64,000 bases of DNA. Source: Methylobacterium sp. Leaf91 (GTDB lineage: Bacteria; Pseudomonadota; Alphaproteobacteria; Rhizobiales; Beijerinckiaceae). A model generated the notes under the pieces. The model made no database searches. It worked only from the letters and a program-made list of their open reading frames with translations, and was not told the DNA's origin. Of the stretch, positions 35,183-44,364 are shown piece after piece (the stretch's first letter is position 1; every line of letters starts with the position of its first letter). The stretch is from positions 132,719 through 196,718 of the forward strand of contig NZ_LMMP01000012.1 in the NCBI RefSeq assembly GCF_001422815.1. Direction: 5' to 3'. The translations under genes and the position numbers were made by a program.

Positions 35183-35482
35183 ATGACCACTCGCTCCACC
35201 TTCATCACCGGCGCCATCCTCACACTCGTCGCCGCTGCCATCGTTCCTGCCAAGGCCGAGCCGGCGAGGTCGTTCGACGCCTGGGGGCATCGCTTCACCG
35301 TCCCCGGTACCCAAGCGACCTTGACCGCACCCGCCACCAACTCGCCGAACACCGCTTCCATCGTGCCGAAGCGGTCCTACGCATCCGCCAAGGCGAGCGC
35401 AGAGGCCGTGGACGCTCCGTCTAAGCCATCGATCCGCACGCTCAATATCTGGGGTGCACGCGTCGATGCCCCCCGCTACTGA
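35183..35482 (+). CDS. Small secreted protein, unknown function
   Basis: 99 residues. A signal peptide (TTRSTFITGAILTLVAAAIV, cleavage near AKAEP) precedes a mature region. Its first part reads RSFDAWGHRFTVPG and its end reads RTLNIWGARVDAPRY, two related blocks with a shared W-G-x-R/H. AGGA lies before the ATG. It is transcribed divergently from a MarR regulator and preceded by three palindromic sites, so it is probably the regulated target. I do not recognise a family. Confidence 0.6.
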   Translation: MTTRSTFITGAILTLVAAAIVPAKAEPARSFDAWGHRFTVPGTQATLTAPATNSPNTASIVPKRSYASAKASAEAVDAPSKPSIRTLNIWGARVDAPRY

Positions 35483-35838
35483 CGGCAGGGCCGAGAACGA
35501 CGTCGAAGCTCCACCTCATCGCTGGCGGTCGGCGTCCATCGGCTGCCGATCAGAGGCGCCTCGGCTTCGGGACATAGGTCTGAAACCCTTGGTGAAGTGA
35601 CAAGCCCAGCCGATGACGAGACAGGGTGAGACATCCCATCCTGTCTCATGCTTTCCAGCGACGTTTGCGGATCGAAACGGCTGAAGACGTAAACGGCCGC
35701 ACGGTCCAATTGGAAGCATCGCATTGATACGGTCGATATCGGATATCGATGCTATCTGTTTGATGAATGTTGCGCCGCAAAATATATCGGTCTCACGAAA
35801 CGGGGCATCGGCCCCGAAACATCAGAGGGATCAATATT
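35483..35838. other. Intergenic region, no gene seen
   Basis: About 355 bp between the two small secreted protein genes. A minus-strand frame at 35476-35724 lacks any recognisable feature. A lower-GC stretch near 35725-35790 is the likely promoter region for the next gene. Confidence 0.4.
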
Positions 35839-36066
35839 ATGACCGTTCGTAGCCTTGTCCTCGCCGCTCTCGCCTCCGCCACCCTGGTCGGTACCGCGAC
35901 CGCTGACGAGCGCATCACCGTCACCCCCACGCTCTATCGGGAGCAGGCCCGCGTCACGGCCGCCGTGCGTCCGGCCTCCGAGCTGACCACCACGCCGTCC
36001 CTGACCTCGCGTGCTCCCGCGACCCGGCGCATCGTCGCCGAGATCGTCGACCCCGCGACCCGCTAA
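35839..36066 (+). CDS. Small secreted protein, unknown function
   Basis: 75 residues. The signal peptide is MTVRSLVLAALASATLVGTA with cleavage near TADER. The mature part is short, Thr/Arg-rich and without Cys (ITVTPTLYREQARV, then PATRRIVAEIVDPATR). GAGGGA lies upstream of the ATG. A strong terminator follows. No family is recognised; it may belong to the lineage-specific small exported proteins seen elsewhere in this window. Confidence 0.55.
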   Translation: MTVRSLVLAALASATLVGTATADERITVTPTLYREQARVTAAVRPASELTTTPSLTSRAPATRRIVAEIVDPATR

Positions 36067-36109
36067 GGCCGCCCCCCGTGAGCGGGGCCGGAGCAAAGGC
36101 GTGCATCAG

Positions 36110-36142
36110 CGCTCCATGGGGTCTGCCCCATGGAGCGTTTTG
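36110..36142 (+). terminator. Intrinsic terminator
   Basis: A perfect 12-bp stem (CGCTCCATGGGG and CCCCATGGAGCG) with a TCTG loop is followed directly by TTTTG. It ends the small secreted protein gene and, being near-symmetrical, may also serve the converging aldehyde dehydrogenase gene. Confidence 0.85.
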
Positions 36143-36169
36143 CTTGTCGAGCCCACCGAATGCGGGCGC

Positions 36170-37606
36170 TCAGGCGCTCGCCTGGCTGACGAACTTCGTC
36201 GTCAGATAGGCCTCGATCGCTTCCGAGCCGCCCTCGCTGCCGTAGCCGGAATCCTTGATGCCGCCGAAGGGAGTTTCGGGGAAGGCGAGGCCGTGATGGT
36301 TGATGCCGAGCATGCCGCTCTCGACCCGAGCGGCGATCTCCGTCGCGCGGGTGGCCGAGCGCGTATAGGCGTAGGCGGCGAGACCATAGGGCAGCCGGTT
36401 GGCCTCGGCGAAGGCGGCCTCGTCGTCGGAGAAGCGCTGGACCAGGGCCACGGGGCCGAACGGCTCCTCGTTCATGATCCGCGCGGTGAGCGGGGTCTCG
36501 GCGAGCACGGTCGGTTCGAAGAAATGGCCGCGGTTGCCGATGCGCTTGCCGCCGGTGCGGAGCTCCGCGCCCTGCGCTACGGCATCGGCCACCAGGGATT
36601 CCATCGCCTCGCGCCGGCGGGCATGGATCAACGGCCCCATCTGGGTCTCGGGATCGAGCCCGTCGCCGACCCTGATGCCCTGTGCATGCGCCATGAACCC
36701 CTCGACGAAGCGGTCGTAGACGGAATCGTGGATGAGGAAGCGGGTCGGCGCGACGCAGACCTGCCCGGCATTGCGGAATTTGTTGGCGCCGAGCACCGAG
36801 ACGGCCTTCTCCACATCCGCGTCGGCGAAGACCAGGGCGGGGGCGTGGCCCCCGAGTTCCATGGTGATGCGCTTCATGTGGCGCCCGGCCAAAGCCGCGA
36901 GCTCCTTGCCCACCGGAGTGGAGCCGGTGAACGAGATCTTGGCGATGACCGGATGCGGGATCAGGTAGGACGAGATCTCGGCCGGATCGCCGAAGACCAG
37001 GGACAGCACGTCACCCGGCACCCCGGCATCAAGGAAGGCGCGGACGAGTTCGGCGCAACTCGCCGGCGTATCTTCCGGCCCCTTCAGGATCACCGAGCAG
37101 CCGGCGCAGAGCGCCGCCGACAGCTTGCGGACGGCCTGGTTGATCGGGAAGTTCCAGGGCGTGAAGGCGGCCACGGGACCCACCGGCTCGCGCAGAACCA
37201 TCTGGGTCACGCCCGACACGCGGGCGGGGATGATGCGGCCGTAGGCGCGTTTCCCTTCCTCGGCGAACCAGTCGATGACGTCGGCGGCGGCAAGCGTCTC
37301 CACCCGCGCTTCGGCCAGCGGCTTGCCCTGTTCCAGCGTCATCGTCCGGGCGATGTCGTCGACGCGCGAACGGAGCAGATCGGCGGCCCGCCGCATCACC
37401 TTGGCGCGATCGAAGGCCGCGACCCTGCGCCATTCGGCGAATCCGCGACGGGCGGCTTCCAGGGCACGGTCGAGATCGTTGCGCGTCGCCACCGCCACGG
37501 TGCCGATGGCGTCGCCGGTGGCGGGGTTGAGGACGGGGATCGTCCGCGCGTCGGAACCGGGCGTCCAGGCCCCGGCGATGTGAAGGGTCACGTCCGTGTC
37601 GGTCAT
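36170..37606 (-). CDS. NAD(P)-dependent aldehyde dehydrogenase (succinate-semialdehyde type)
   Basis: About 478 residues. [19 protein letters not shown] and [14 protein letters not shown] mark the cofactor region, and [12 protein letters not shown] is the Rossmann loop. The general base Glu lies in [13 protein letters not shown] and the catalytic Cys in [34 protein letters not shown] near the C-terminus is typical of succinate-semialdehyde and related aldehyde dehydrogenases. Other aldehydes are possible substrates. The ATG at 37606 ([12 protein letters not shown]) is chosen. The gene converges with a terminator at 36110-36142. Confidence 0.9.
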   Translation of the reverse strand: MTDTDVTLHIAGAWTPGSDARTIPVLNPATGDAIGTVAVATRNDLDRALEAARRGFAEWRRVAAFDRAKVMRRAADLLRSRVDDIARTMTLEQGKPLAEARVETLAAADVIDWFAEEGKRAYGRIIPARVSGVTQMVLREPVGPVAAFTPWNFPINQAVRKLSAALCAGCSVILKGPEDTPASCAELVRAFLDAGVPGDVLSLVFGDPAEISSYLIPHPVIAKISFTGSTPVGKELAALAGRHMKRITMELGGHAPALVFADADVEKAVSVLGANKFRNAGQVCVAPTRFLIHDSVYDRFVEGFMAHAQGIRVGDGLDPETQMGPLIHARRREAMESLVADAVAQGAELRTGGKRIGNRGHFFEPTVLAETPLTARIMNEEPFGPVALVQRFSDDEAAFAEANRLPYGLAAYAYTRSATRATEIAARVESGMLGINHHGLAFPETPFGGIKDSGYGSEGGSEAIEAYLTTKFVSQASA

Positions 37607-37694
37607 CGGCGGCTCACGCTCTCGAAGGAGCATGGGTTGTCCGCCCTTCGCGCCGACGCCGCAACCCTCCGTGCCGCAACCCTCGGGAGCGGTC

Positions 37695-38486
37695 TCAGGC
37701 GGCGATGCGGACCCGCGCCTCGTCGGCGCCCTTCACCGTCACCGTGCCACCGCGCGTCGCCTGCAGCGTGCCGCCGCGCGGGATCACGATCCAGCCCTCC
37801 TTGCAATCGTCGATGGGCTCGGAGACCACTACGAGGCCGGTTTCGGTCTGGCGGTAATAGAGGCTCGGCGGGCGGCCGTCGCAGGCCCAGCGATAGGCCG
37901 TCAGGGTCTCGCCGTCGGTGACGACGGAGGTGAAGCGCAGGGCCTCGGTGATTCCGGCCGCCTGCATCAGGTCGCGGACCGTGGAGAGGGTTTCGGCCAT
38001 GGCGCCGATCGGGTCTTCGGCGAGGCCGTTGGCCAGCGCCAGGAGGAAGATCGCCTCGGAATCGGTGGTGCCGCGCCGCGCTTCGTAGAGCGCGTCCGGG
38101 ATCAGGGCCTCGATCCGCCGCTTGATGCGATGATAACCGCCGATCTGGCCGTTATGCATGAACAGGTGCCGGCCATGGGCGAAGGGATGGCAGTTCGCCC
38201 GCGTGGTGGCCGTGCCGGTGGAGGCGCGGACATGGGCGAAGAACATCCGCGCGCGGACTTGCTGGCAGAGGTTGACGAGGTTCTCGTCCGACCAGGCCGG
38301 GCAGACGTCGCGATACTGGCCCGGATCGGTCCGTTCGCCGTACCAGCCGATGCCGAAACCGTCGCCGTTGGTCTCCGTCTTCGCCTCGGTGGCGTGCAGC
38401 GACTGATGCACCAGCGAGTGCGTCGGCGCGCAGACGAGATCGGTCAGGAAGACCGGATCACCGCTATAGGCGAGAAAGCGGCACAT
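37695..38486 (-). CDS. Class II glutamine amidotransferase
   Basis: About 263 residues. The N-terminus [18 protein letters not shown] places the catalytic Cys at position 2 after Met removal. [31 protein letters not shown] and [10 protein letters not shown] follow, the classic Ntn-hydrolase fold of YafJ/DUG3-like enzymes. It hydrolyses glutamine or gamma-glutamyl compounds. The start at 38486 is fixed by the required Cys; a longer frame from 38549 would bury it. No partner synthase domain is seen beside it. Confidence 0.9.
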   Translation of the reverse strand: MCRFLAYSGDPVFLTDLVCAPTHSLVHQSLHATEAKTETNGDGFGIGWYGERTDPGQYRDVCPAWSDENLVNLCQQVRARMFFAHVRASTGTATTRANCHPFAHGRHLFMHNGQIGGYHRIKRRIEALIPDALYEARRGTTDSEAIFLLALANGLAEDPIGAMAETLSTVRDLMQAAGITEALRFTSVVTDGETLTAYRWACDGRPPSLYYRQTETGLVVVSEPIDDCKEGWIVIPRGGTLQATRGGTVTVKGADEARVRIAA

Positions 38487-38883
38487 GACTGAGCAACAAC
38501 CCCCTGTTTCGGCACCCCTCCCCGGATCGGGAAACAGAAACCGTTCCATGATCCAGCTTGACGGTCGTTGAACTGTAACATTCGATCTTTTGCGGTGAAC
38601 AGATCGTTAATGCGTTGCGGTATGCCTGAACCTTGTGCGTCTGCGTAGACGATGTGCAGAGACGCTCGATTTCGCGCATTCTCGGATCTTAGGCTGCCAC
38701 CAAGCCCGCTTTGAGGCGGTTCCGCTTTTTATGGAGCGAGAGGCGCATGGCCGTGGCGGCGGCTGGCACTCTTGCCGATCCCGGCGAGGCGGCGCAGCCT
38801 TCGAACAATCGAATCATCGACCGGGCGCATGACGCCCTGTGGGGCCGCGATCGCGCCCGCCCCCATTCCAAGAAGGAGACCTC

Positions 38884-39309
38884 ATGAATCATACCATCCA
38901 CTCGACCGCCGACACCGTATCGCCAGCCCAGATCGACGGCCCCGTTGCCCTCGTGGTTGAGGACGACGCGGCGGTTCGCGACCTCGCCGCCGCCATTCTC
39001 GAGGAAACCGATCTCGACGTGATTGCCTGTGACAGCGCCGAGGCGGCCATCGGCGTTCTCGAGCGCAAGGGCATGAACGTCGCCCTGCTGTTCGCCGATG
39101 TGCGCCTCGGCGGGGCCATGGACGGCATCGCCCTGGCGCGGACCGTGGAGCGGCGCTGGCCCGATGTTCGGATGGTCCTGACCTCGGGCTACGACGAGCG
39201 CAGCACCGGTCGCCTGCCCGAACAGGCCATTTACATGCAGAAGCCCTGGCGCGCCCTCGATGTCCTGATGGAAGCCGAGCACGCCTCCGCCGCCGTGGGG
39301 ATCGCCTGA
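38884..39309 (+). CDS. Single-domain response regulator (receiver only)
   Basis: About 141 residues. A receiver fold is shown by ALVVEDDAAVRDLAAAILEE (acidic pair), the phosphoacceptor Asp in LLFADVRLGGAMDGIALA, the Thr/Ser switch in VRMVLTSGYDER and the Lys in AIYMQKPWRALDVL. There is no output domain. An 18-residue N-terminal extension is present. AAGGAG precedes the ATG at 38884. Similar proteins act as phospho-sinks or partners of HWE/hybrid kinases; no kinase is adjacent. Confidence 0.9.
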   Translation: MNHTIHSTADTVSPAQIDGPVALVVEDDAAVRDLAAAILEETDLDVIACDSAEAAIGVLERKGMNVALLFADVRLGGAMDGIALARTVERRWPDVRMVLTSGYDERSTGRLPEQAIYMQKPWRALDVLMEAEHASAAVGIA

Positions 39310-39314
39310 AACGA

Positions 39315-39350
39315 CAGAATGCCCGGCCGCATCGGCGCCCGGGCATTCTG
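39315..39350. terminator. Hairpin between receiver gene and rpsU
   Basis: A perfect 12-bp inverted repeat (CAGAATGCCCGG and CCGGGCATTCTG, loop 12 bases) lies 5 bp after the receiver gene stop and faces the end of rpsU. It probably terminates both converging genes. No T-run is evident. Confidence 0.6.
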
Positions 39351-39415
39351 AGAGATGGGACGGTAGCGCCAGTAACCGCGTTCGGGGCCGATACGGGATC
39401 GGCCGCCGGTCGGTC

Positions 39416-39724
39416 TTACGAGGCGACGTTGGCCGAGGGAGCGGCGCTCGGAGCGAAAGGCGAACCGCCCGGACGACGCGGCGCACCGGCGCCGAAACGG
39501 GGCTTCGGCTTCGGAGCGGCGATCAGGCCCTCACGGATCGCGGTCTTGCGGGCCTGCTTGCGGGCGCGGCGCACGGCCTCGGCCTTCTCGCGAGCCTTGC
39601 GCACGGAGGGCTTCTCGTAGGCCTTGCGCTGCTTCATCTCGCGGAAGATGCCCTCGCGCTGCATCTTCTTCTTGAGAACGCGGAGTGCCTGGTCGACGTT
39701 GTTATCGCGAACGAGTACCTGCAA
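39416..39724 (-). CDS. rpsU: 30S ribosomal protein S21 with extended C-terminus
   Basis: 102 residues. [20 protein letters not shown] and [20 protein letters not shown] are the conserved S21 core, and [19 protein letters not shown] is the basic helix. The final 35 residues ([17 protein letters not shown], then Ser/Ala-rich) are an alphaproteobacterial-style extension and are longer than the roughly 70-residue gammaproteobacterial S21. The protein sits in the small subunit near the anti-Shine-Dalgarno region and helps initiation. Confidence 0.96.
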   Translation of the reverse strand: MQVLVRDNNVDQALRVLKKKMQREGIFREMKQRKAYEKPSVRKAREKAEAVRRARKQARKTAIREGLIAAPKPKPRFGAGAPRRPGGSPFAPSAAPSANVAS

Positions 39725-39956
39725 CGGACTTGATCCTTTAGAGACGTATGTTTGTCGGACGGCGCCCTCTCCGAACGCCCCCGCCTGTCCGACGAGGGCA
39801 AACCGCCAATAGCCCCATACCCTGGATCGCTCCAGGGAGGGACCTGTGTGTGACGGTCTCGAATCGACGCTGAAAACTCACTTGGGGCAGGCTCATACAC
39901 CAAGCGGACACGAGTTCCAACCGCTCTCGGTTAAATCCTGAGCCGGACCCGCATCC

Positions 39957-41171
39957 TCATGCGTGCGACTGGATGAAGTTGCGCACGAGCGGGTAAGTCT
40001 GGCCCTCCCACTTGCGGCCGGTGAAGACGCCGTAATGGCCGACGCCCGCCTGCAGGTGGTGGCTCTTCATGTGCGGGGGGAGGCTGCCGCACAGGTCGTG
40101 CGCCGCCATGGTCTGCCCGACGGCGCAGATATCGTCGCGCTCGCCCTCTACGGTCATCAGCGCGGTCTTGCGGATGGACCGCATGTCGATGGGATTTCCG
40201 CGATAGGTCAGTTCGTTCTTGGCGAGGGTGTAATCCTGGAACACCGTCTGGACGGTTTCGATGTAGAACTCGGCCGCGAGGTCGAGGACGGCAAAATACT
40301 CGTCGTAGAACGTCTCGATCTGGTTGGCCTTGTCGGCCTCGCCGTTGGCGAAATGCCAGAACAGGTCGGCATGGCTCTGCTGGTGGCGCTTGGCGTTCAT
40401 CGAGACGAAGGCCGAGACCTGCATGAATCCGGGATAGACCCGACGGCCGGCCCCCGCATGACGCTGGGGTACGGTGGCGATGAGGTTCTTTTCGAACCAC
40501 GCGATCGGCTTCGAGGTGGCGAGCTTGTTCACCGAGGTCGGGCTGATGCGGCAATCCACCGGCCCGGCCATGAGCGTCATGCTGCGCGGATGCGCGATGT
40601 CTTTCGACTGGGCCATGACGGCGGCGGCGGCGAGCGCCTGGACCGCCGGCTGACAGACCGCCACCACATGCGAGCCCTCGCCCATCACGCCGAGGAACTG
40701 CACCAGGTGATCCACGTAATCGTCGAACCCGAACGGACCGTCGGCGAGCGGCACGTCGCGGGCATTGTGCCAATCGGTGATGTAGACGTCGTGGTCGGCC
40801 AGCAGGGTCCGCACCGTGCCGCGCAGCAACGTGGCGAAATGGCCCGAGAGCGGCGCGACGACGAGCACCTTGGGCTGCTCGGAATCGATGTCCTTCCTGA
40901 AGCGCAGAAGCGTCCCGAACGGGGTCGAGAACGTCGCCTCCTCGCTCACCGACACCTCGCGGTTGCCGACCCGGACGCTGTCGATGCCGAAGGCGGGGCG
41001 GGCGAAGGTCAGGCCCGCGCGCATCATCATCCGGGCGCCGGCCGACCACCAGTTCATCGGCGCCGCGTTTCGCGACCCGACCCAGGGCGATACGGCGTCG
41101 TGGACGAGCTTCCCCCAGGAGCGCGTGCGCTGGGCAAGGTCGGACTGCACTTCGAAGGCATCGTAGAGCAT
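39957..41171 (-). CDS. phaZ: Intracellular polyhydroxyalkanoate depolymerase
   Basis: 404 residues. VLVVAPLSGHFATLLRGTVR and DVYITDWHNARDVPLADGPF are hallmarks of intracellular PhaZ. The nucleophile is a Cys in VVAVCQPAVQALAAAAVMA, where secreted depolymerases have a lipase-box Ser. The His end is VGHYGVFTGRKWEGQTYPLV. It mobilises the PHB/PHA granule store. No other pha genes are in the window. It is divergent from the GST gene. Confidence 0.95.
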   Translation of the reverse strand: MLYDAFEVQSDLAQRTRSWGKLVHDAVSPWVGSRNAAPMNWWSAGARMMMRAGLTFARPAFGIDSVRVGNREVSVSEEATFSTPFGTLLRFRKDIDSEQPKVLVVAPLSGHFATLLRGTVRTLLADHDVYITDWHNARDVPLADGPFGFDDYVDHLVQFLGVMGEGSHVVAVCQPAVQALAAAAVMAQSKDIAHPRSMTLMAGPVDCRISPTSVNKLATSKPIAWFEKNLIATVPQRHAGAGRRVYPGFMQVSAFVSMNAKRHQQSHADLFWHFANGEADKANQIETFYDEYFAVLDLAAEFYIETVQTVFQDYTLAKNELTYRGNPIDMRSIRKTALMTVEGERDDICAVGQTMAAHDLCGSLPPHMKSHHLQAGVGHYGVFTGRKWEGQTYPLVRNFIQSHA

Positions 41172-41480
41172 GACGCTCGAACTCCTGCGCGAACGATCGG
41201 ATAGCGGGTCATTCGCTTCGTTGTGCTCAACCGCCGGGATCGCCTCCGACGGTGGTCACAGCCCGCTAGGCTGAGCCACGGTTGCGCGCAACGCAATCGG
41301 CTGCAGGTACGATCTGTAATAAATGTTGTGAGAATGCATCACTGTCCCATCGACGAGACAGGAAAGGTTTTTCTCCTTCGGAGAGGGCCGGTTCGATGCG
41401 GCACGAGACTTGGATGCCCCCTGCACAGCTCGGGCCGAAAACCTTATGGACGGTCGGGGATGAGAAGACAGGGGATGGAC
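41172..41480. other. Divergent intergenic region between phaZ and GST gene
   Basis: About 310 bp, presumably holding both promoters. A lower-GC patch with GTAATAAATGTTGTGAGAAT lies near 41316-41335. No other feature is recognised. Confidence 0.4.
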
Positions 41481-42137
41481 ATGCCAGTCGCCACGCTCAC
41501 GATTTCGAGCCGGAACTACTCATCCTGGTCGCTCCGGGGATGGCTGGTCTGCCGCATGGCCGGGCTCGATTTCGAGGTCGAGGTCCTGTCCGGTGACGAC
41601 GAATCCTCACGGGCCGAGCTTCTACACCTGTCGCCCTCCTTCCTCGTGCCCCGCCTCGTCCATGGCGAGATCGAGGTCTGGGATACCCTGGCCCTCTCCC
41701 AGTATCTCAACGAGACCTACCCCGATGCGGGCTTCCTGCCGAAGGATCCGGTGGCGCGGGCGCGCTGCCGTTCGATCTCGGGCGAGATGCATGGTGGGTT
41801 CATCAACCTGCGCTCGGCCCTGCCGATGAACCTCAAGGCCCGCCACACCAATTTCAAGATCTTCAACGGAGCCAGGGGCGATATCGAGCGCGTCATCACC
41901 ATCGTCGAGGATTGCCTGGCGCGCTACGGCGGTCCGTTCCTGTTCGGCACGCGCCCGAGCCTCGCCGATGCCATGTTCGCGCCGGTCTGCACGCGGTTCC
42001 AGACCTACGACGTCTCGCTGCCCCGCAACGTCGCGGCCTATCGCGACACCATCCTGGCCTGGCCCCTGATGGTGGAATGGAGCGAGGCGGCCGCCGCCGA
42101 GCCCAACGAGATCGAAGAACTCGACATGGAGTTCTAA
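41481..42137 (+). CDS. Glutathione S-transferase
   Basis: About 218 residues. The thioredoxin-like N-terminal domain reads LTISSRNYSSWSLRGWLVCR with a Ser in the GSH-activating position, then FLVPRLVHGEIEVWDTLALS carrying the cis-Pro. The helical C-terminal domain has FLFGTRPSLADAMFAPVCTR, the N-capping motif. The ATG at 41481 has AGGGGA at good spacing; an ATG at 41475 is too close to it. The substrate is unknown. Confidence 0.92.
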   Translation: MPVATLTISSRNYSSWSLRGWLVCRMAGLDFEVEVLSGDDESSRAELLHLSPSFLVPRLVHGEIEVWDTLALSQYLNETYPDAGFLPKDPVARARCRSISGEMHGGFINLRSALPMNLKARHTNFKIFNGARGDIERVITIVEDCLARYGGPFLFGTRPSLADAMFAPVCTRFQTYDVSLPRNVAAYRDTILAWPLMVEWSEAAAAEPNEIEELDMEF

Positions 42138-42160
42138 GGGAGACCCCCGGCGTGTAGCCC

Positions 42161-42193
42161 CCCGGTGCCTGGGCGTGGATGCCGGGCACCGGG
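42161..42193. terminator. Hairpin between converging genes
   Basis: CCCGGTGCC (42161-42169) pairs with GGCACCGGG (42185-42193). It lies between the GST gene and the converging hypothetical gene and may act for both. No U-tract is present. Confidence 0.45.
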
Positions 42194-42204
42194 AGGGACC
42201 GCCC

Positions 42205-42783
42205 TTACGTGTTGAAGTCGAACAACAGGGCGCTGGCGCTCGCGCCGGACGCCTTGGCACCGGAGGCGGCGTAACCGGACGCACTCGTCTGCGATTCCTG
42301 GAGCGTCGTCATGAAGCTGTCGAGAAGCTCGCTGACGCCGGCCGACATGTCTGTCGAGGATGACGCGCCTTGTGCCTCAACCTCGGATGGCGGCGGGCCG
42401 GCTGGTCGAGCGCCCGCGCCACCTGCGTCCCCAACGCCTCCCCTGCCCGACGCGTTGGCTTCGAACAGCGTCTTCAGGGTCTCGGCCTGATCGGTGGTGA
42501 GGTCGCCGCTGGAGACCTGATCCTCGATGAGGCTGCCGATCGTGTCCTCGATCTGCGACGGGTCGAGGCGTGTGCTCGTTCTGCCGGTCGCGTTGGAGCT
42601 CTCGCTCTTGAGGCTCGAATCGATGGAATCGAGGGCGTCGGTGAGAGCGGTGCCGTCGGTGGCGCTGATGCCGCCGGTGGAGACCTCGCTGGCGATGGCC
42701 TGCGCGACCGGATTGCCTCTGGACGGCGGCGGACGCTGGGCCTGGAACGTGGCGGAGGTCTGAGTGGAACTGACAGATGTCAT
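42205..42783 (-). CDS. Hypothetical Ser/Ala/Gly-rich protein with two EF-hand-like repeats
   Basis: 192 residues, without a signal peptide. It is rich in Ser, Thr, Ala and Gly and begins with a disordered-looking stretch (SSTQTSATFQAQRPPPSRGN). Two related segments, GGISATDGTALTDALDSIDS (about 37-56) and SSGDLTTDQAETLKTLFEAN (about 91-110), have the pattern G-x-[IL]-[ST]-x-x-[DQ] seen in EF-hand-like or dockerin-like helices. The C-terminus is again low-complexity. I do not recognise a defined family. The length and composition resemble proteins annotated as hypothetical in Methylobacterium. Confidence 0.6.
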   Translation of the reverse strand: MTSVSSTQTSATFQAQRPPPSRGNPVAQAIASEVSTGGISATDGTALTDALDSIDSSLKSESSNATGRTSTRLDPSQIEDTIGSLIEDQVSSGDLTTDQAETLKTLFEANASGRGGVGDAGGAGARPAGPPPSEVEAQGASSSTDMSAGVSELLDSFMTTLQESQTSASGYAASGAKASGASASALLFDFNT

Positions 42784-42933
42784 GGCGCGGTCGCCTCGGT
42801 CGAATGCCGTCGCGGGGAGCTCGCGACGGGTGTCGAGAGAGCGACACCCAGGGTTAAGCGGACCTTTCCCGCGCCCGGCACAAGAGTTTCGCGATGTTTC
42901 GAACCCACGTTCCGAAACAGTCGAATGCCAAAA

Positions 42934-44364
42934 TCAGGAAATGACCGGGGCGACGGTCCCAGGGTTCGTTGATGGAGACGCGCGCAGCTGCCCTCCCTGA
43001 GCGACGGCGAGGGGCAGGTCGATACGGGCCACGAGGCCGCGGGGGGGCTTGTTCGACAGGGTCAGCCGGCCGCCATGCCCCTCCACGATGGCGAGAACGA
43101 TCGACAGACCGAGGCCGAAGCCGCTGGCCTCGTTGAGATTCCGGGCCCGGTCTCCGCGTACGAAGGGCTGCACCATGGCGTCGCGCTCGGCCTCCGGAAT
43201 GCCGGGACCGTCATCGGACACTTCGAGAGCCACGCCCTGATCCGACGGGTGCATCGTCAGCCGCGCCGCGCCGCCATACTTCACCGCATTATCGACGAGG
43301 TTGACGATGGCCCGCTGGAGCTCGTCCGCCCGGCCGCGCACGAGGACGTGCCGCGTCTGTTCCACACGCACGTCCGCGCCGACATCGGCGAAGCCGTCGC
43401 ACACGGTCTGGACCAGGGAAGCGAGGTCGACGAGAGTCTGGGTGCCCCCGGCCTGACCGTCCCGGACGAAGGACAGGGCGGCGTCCACCAGCCCGTTCAT
43501 CTGGTCGAGATCGCGCAGGGTCATGGTGCGTGCGTGATCGTCCTCGATGAATTCGGCCCGCAGCCGCAAACGGGTGATCGGGGTGCGCAGATCGTGGCTG
43601 ATCGCCGCCAGCATCTGGGTTCGATCGTCGATGAGGCGGCGGACGCGGCCGCGCATCGTGTCGAGGGCGCGGGACACGGCCATCACCTCCTTCGGCCCGT
43701 TCCGGGGCAGCGCCACGAGGTTCATGCCCGTGCCGAAGGCATCGGCGGCCTCGGCGAGTTTCGCCAGCGGAGCGGTCAAGGCCCGCGTCGCCCAGATCGA
43801 CATGAGCGACAGGGTGATGCCGAGGAGGACGAAGGTGAAGATGATCGGGCCGGGGCCGAACGGAGACCGGACGTCATCCGGCAGGGTCGCGCGCAGGCTC
43901 GCACCGGACGGCGTCGTGATGCCGATCCGGATGCCACTGGCCGTCTCCGGCACTTTCCCCGGAGACGAGAGATCGGTGATCGTGAGGGGCCGTCCGAACC
44001 CGTCGCGCATGCGCTGGACTATGGGATGGTCGGCCTGCCCGTCCCGAGTGCCGGGGGCGGGAGTTTCCGGCGGGGCCGCTTCGATCTGCAGGCCGGGCAG
44101 GCTGCGTGCCGCATCCTGCAGCAGGCGCGGCCGATCCCCCGGCGGAGCGGCATCGAGCAGGCGAACGATGGTGGCCAGCCGTGTCGCGGCTACGCCCGGA
44201 TGGTTGTCCGGGTTCCAGGGTTCGCGCAGCATCAGGAAGGCCAGGGTCGCGACCGCATGGCTGACGACGATGGCGGCCACGCTGAGCATCGCGATCTGGC
44301 CGGCGATACTGCGGGGCGGAAAGCCGAGGAGGCGCCCCCACCGGCCCTTCGTGGTCGCGCTCAT
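42934..44364 (-). CDS. Sensor histidine kinase (EnvZ-like)
   Basis: 476 residues. A first membrane helix (AMLSVAAIVVSHAVATLAFL), a periplasmic domain of about 120 residues, a second helix (IFTFVLLGITLSLMSIWATR) and a HAMP domain precede the H-box MLAAISHDLRTPITRLRLRA. The ATP domain has the N-box AIVNLVDNAVKYGG, DDGPGIPEAERDAMVQPF and GFGLGLSIVLAIVEGHGGR. The H-box is of the EnvZ/OmpB type. The start codon overlaps the response regulator stop by 4 bp, so the two form an operon. The signal is unknown; the neighbours are envelope proteins. Confidence 0.92.
   Translation of the reverse strand: MSATTKGRWGRLLGFPPRSIAGQIAMLSVAAIVVSHAVATLAFLMLREPWNPDNHPGVAATRLATIVRLLDAAPPGDRPRLLQDAARSLPGLQIEAAPPETPAPGTRDGQADHPIVQRMRDGFGRPLTITDLSSPGKVPETASGIRIGITTPSGASLRATLPDDVRSPFGPGPIIFTFVLLGITLSLMSIWATRALTAPLAKLAEAADAFGTGMNLVALPRNGPKEVMAVSRALDTMRGRVRRLIDDRTQMLAAISHDLRTPITRLRLRAEFIEDDHARTMTLRDLDQMNGLVDAALSFVRDGQAGGTQTLVDLASLVQTVCDGFADVGADVRVEQTRHVLVRGRADELQRAIVNLVDNAVKYGGAARLTMHPSDQGVALEVSDDGPGIPEAERDAMVQPFVRGDRARNLNEASGFGLGLSIVLAIVEGHGGRLTLSNKPPRGLVARIDLPLAVAQGGQLRASPSTNPGTVAPVIS

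Noticed and set aside
36011..37921. 636-codon plus-strand frame over the aldehyde dehydrogenase and amidotransferase genes
   Set aside because: Antisense to two recognised genes, in high-GC DNA where long spurious frames are expected.
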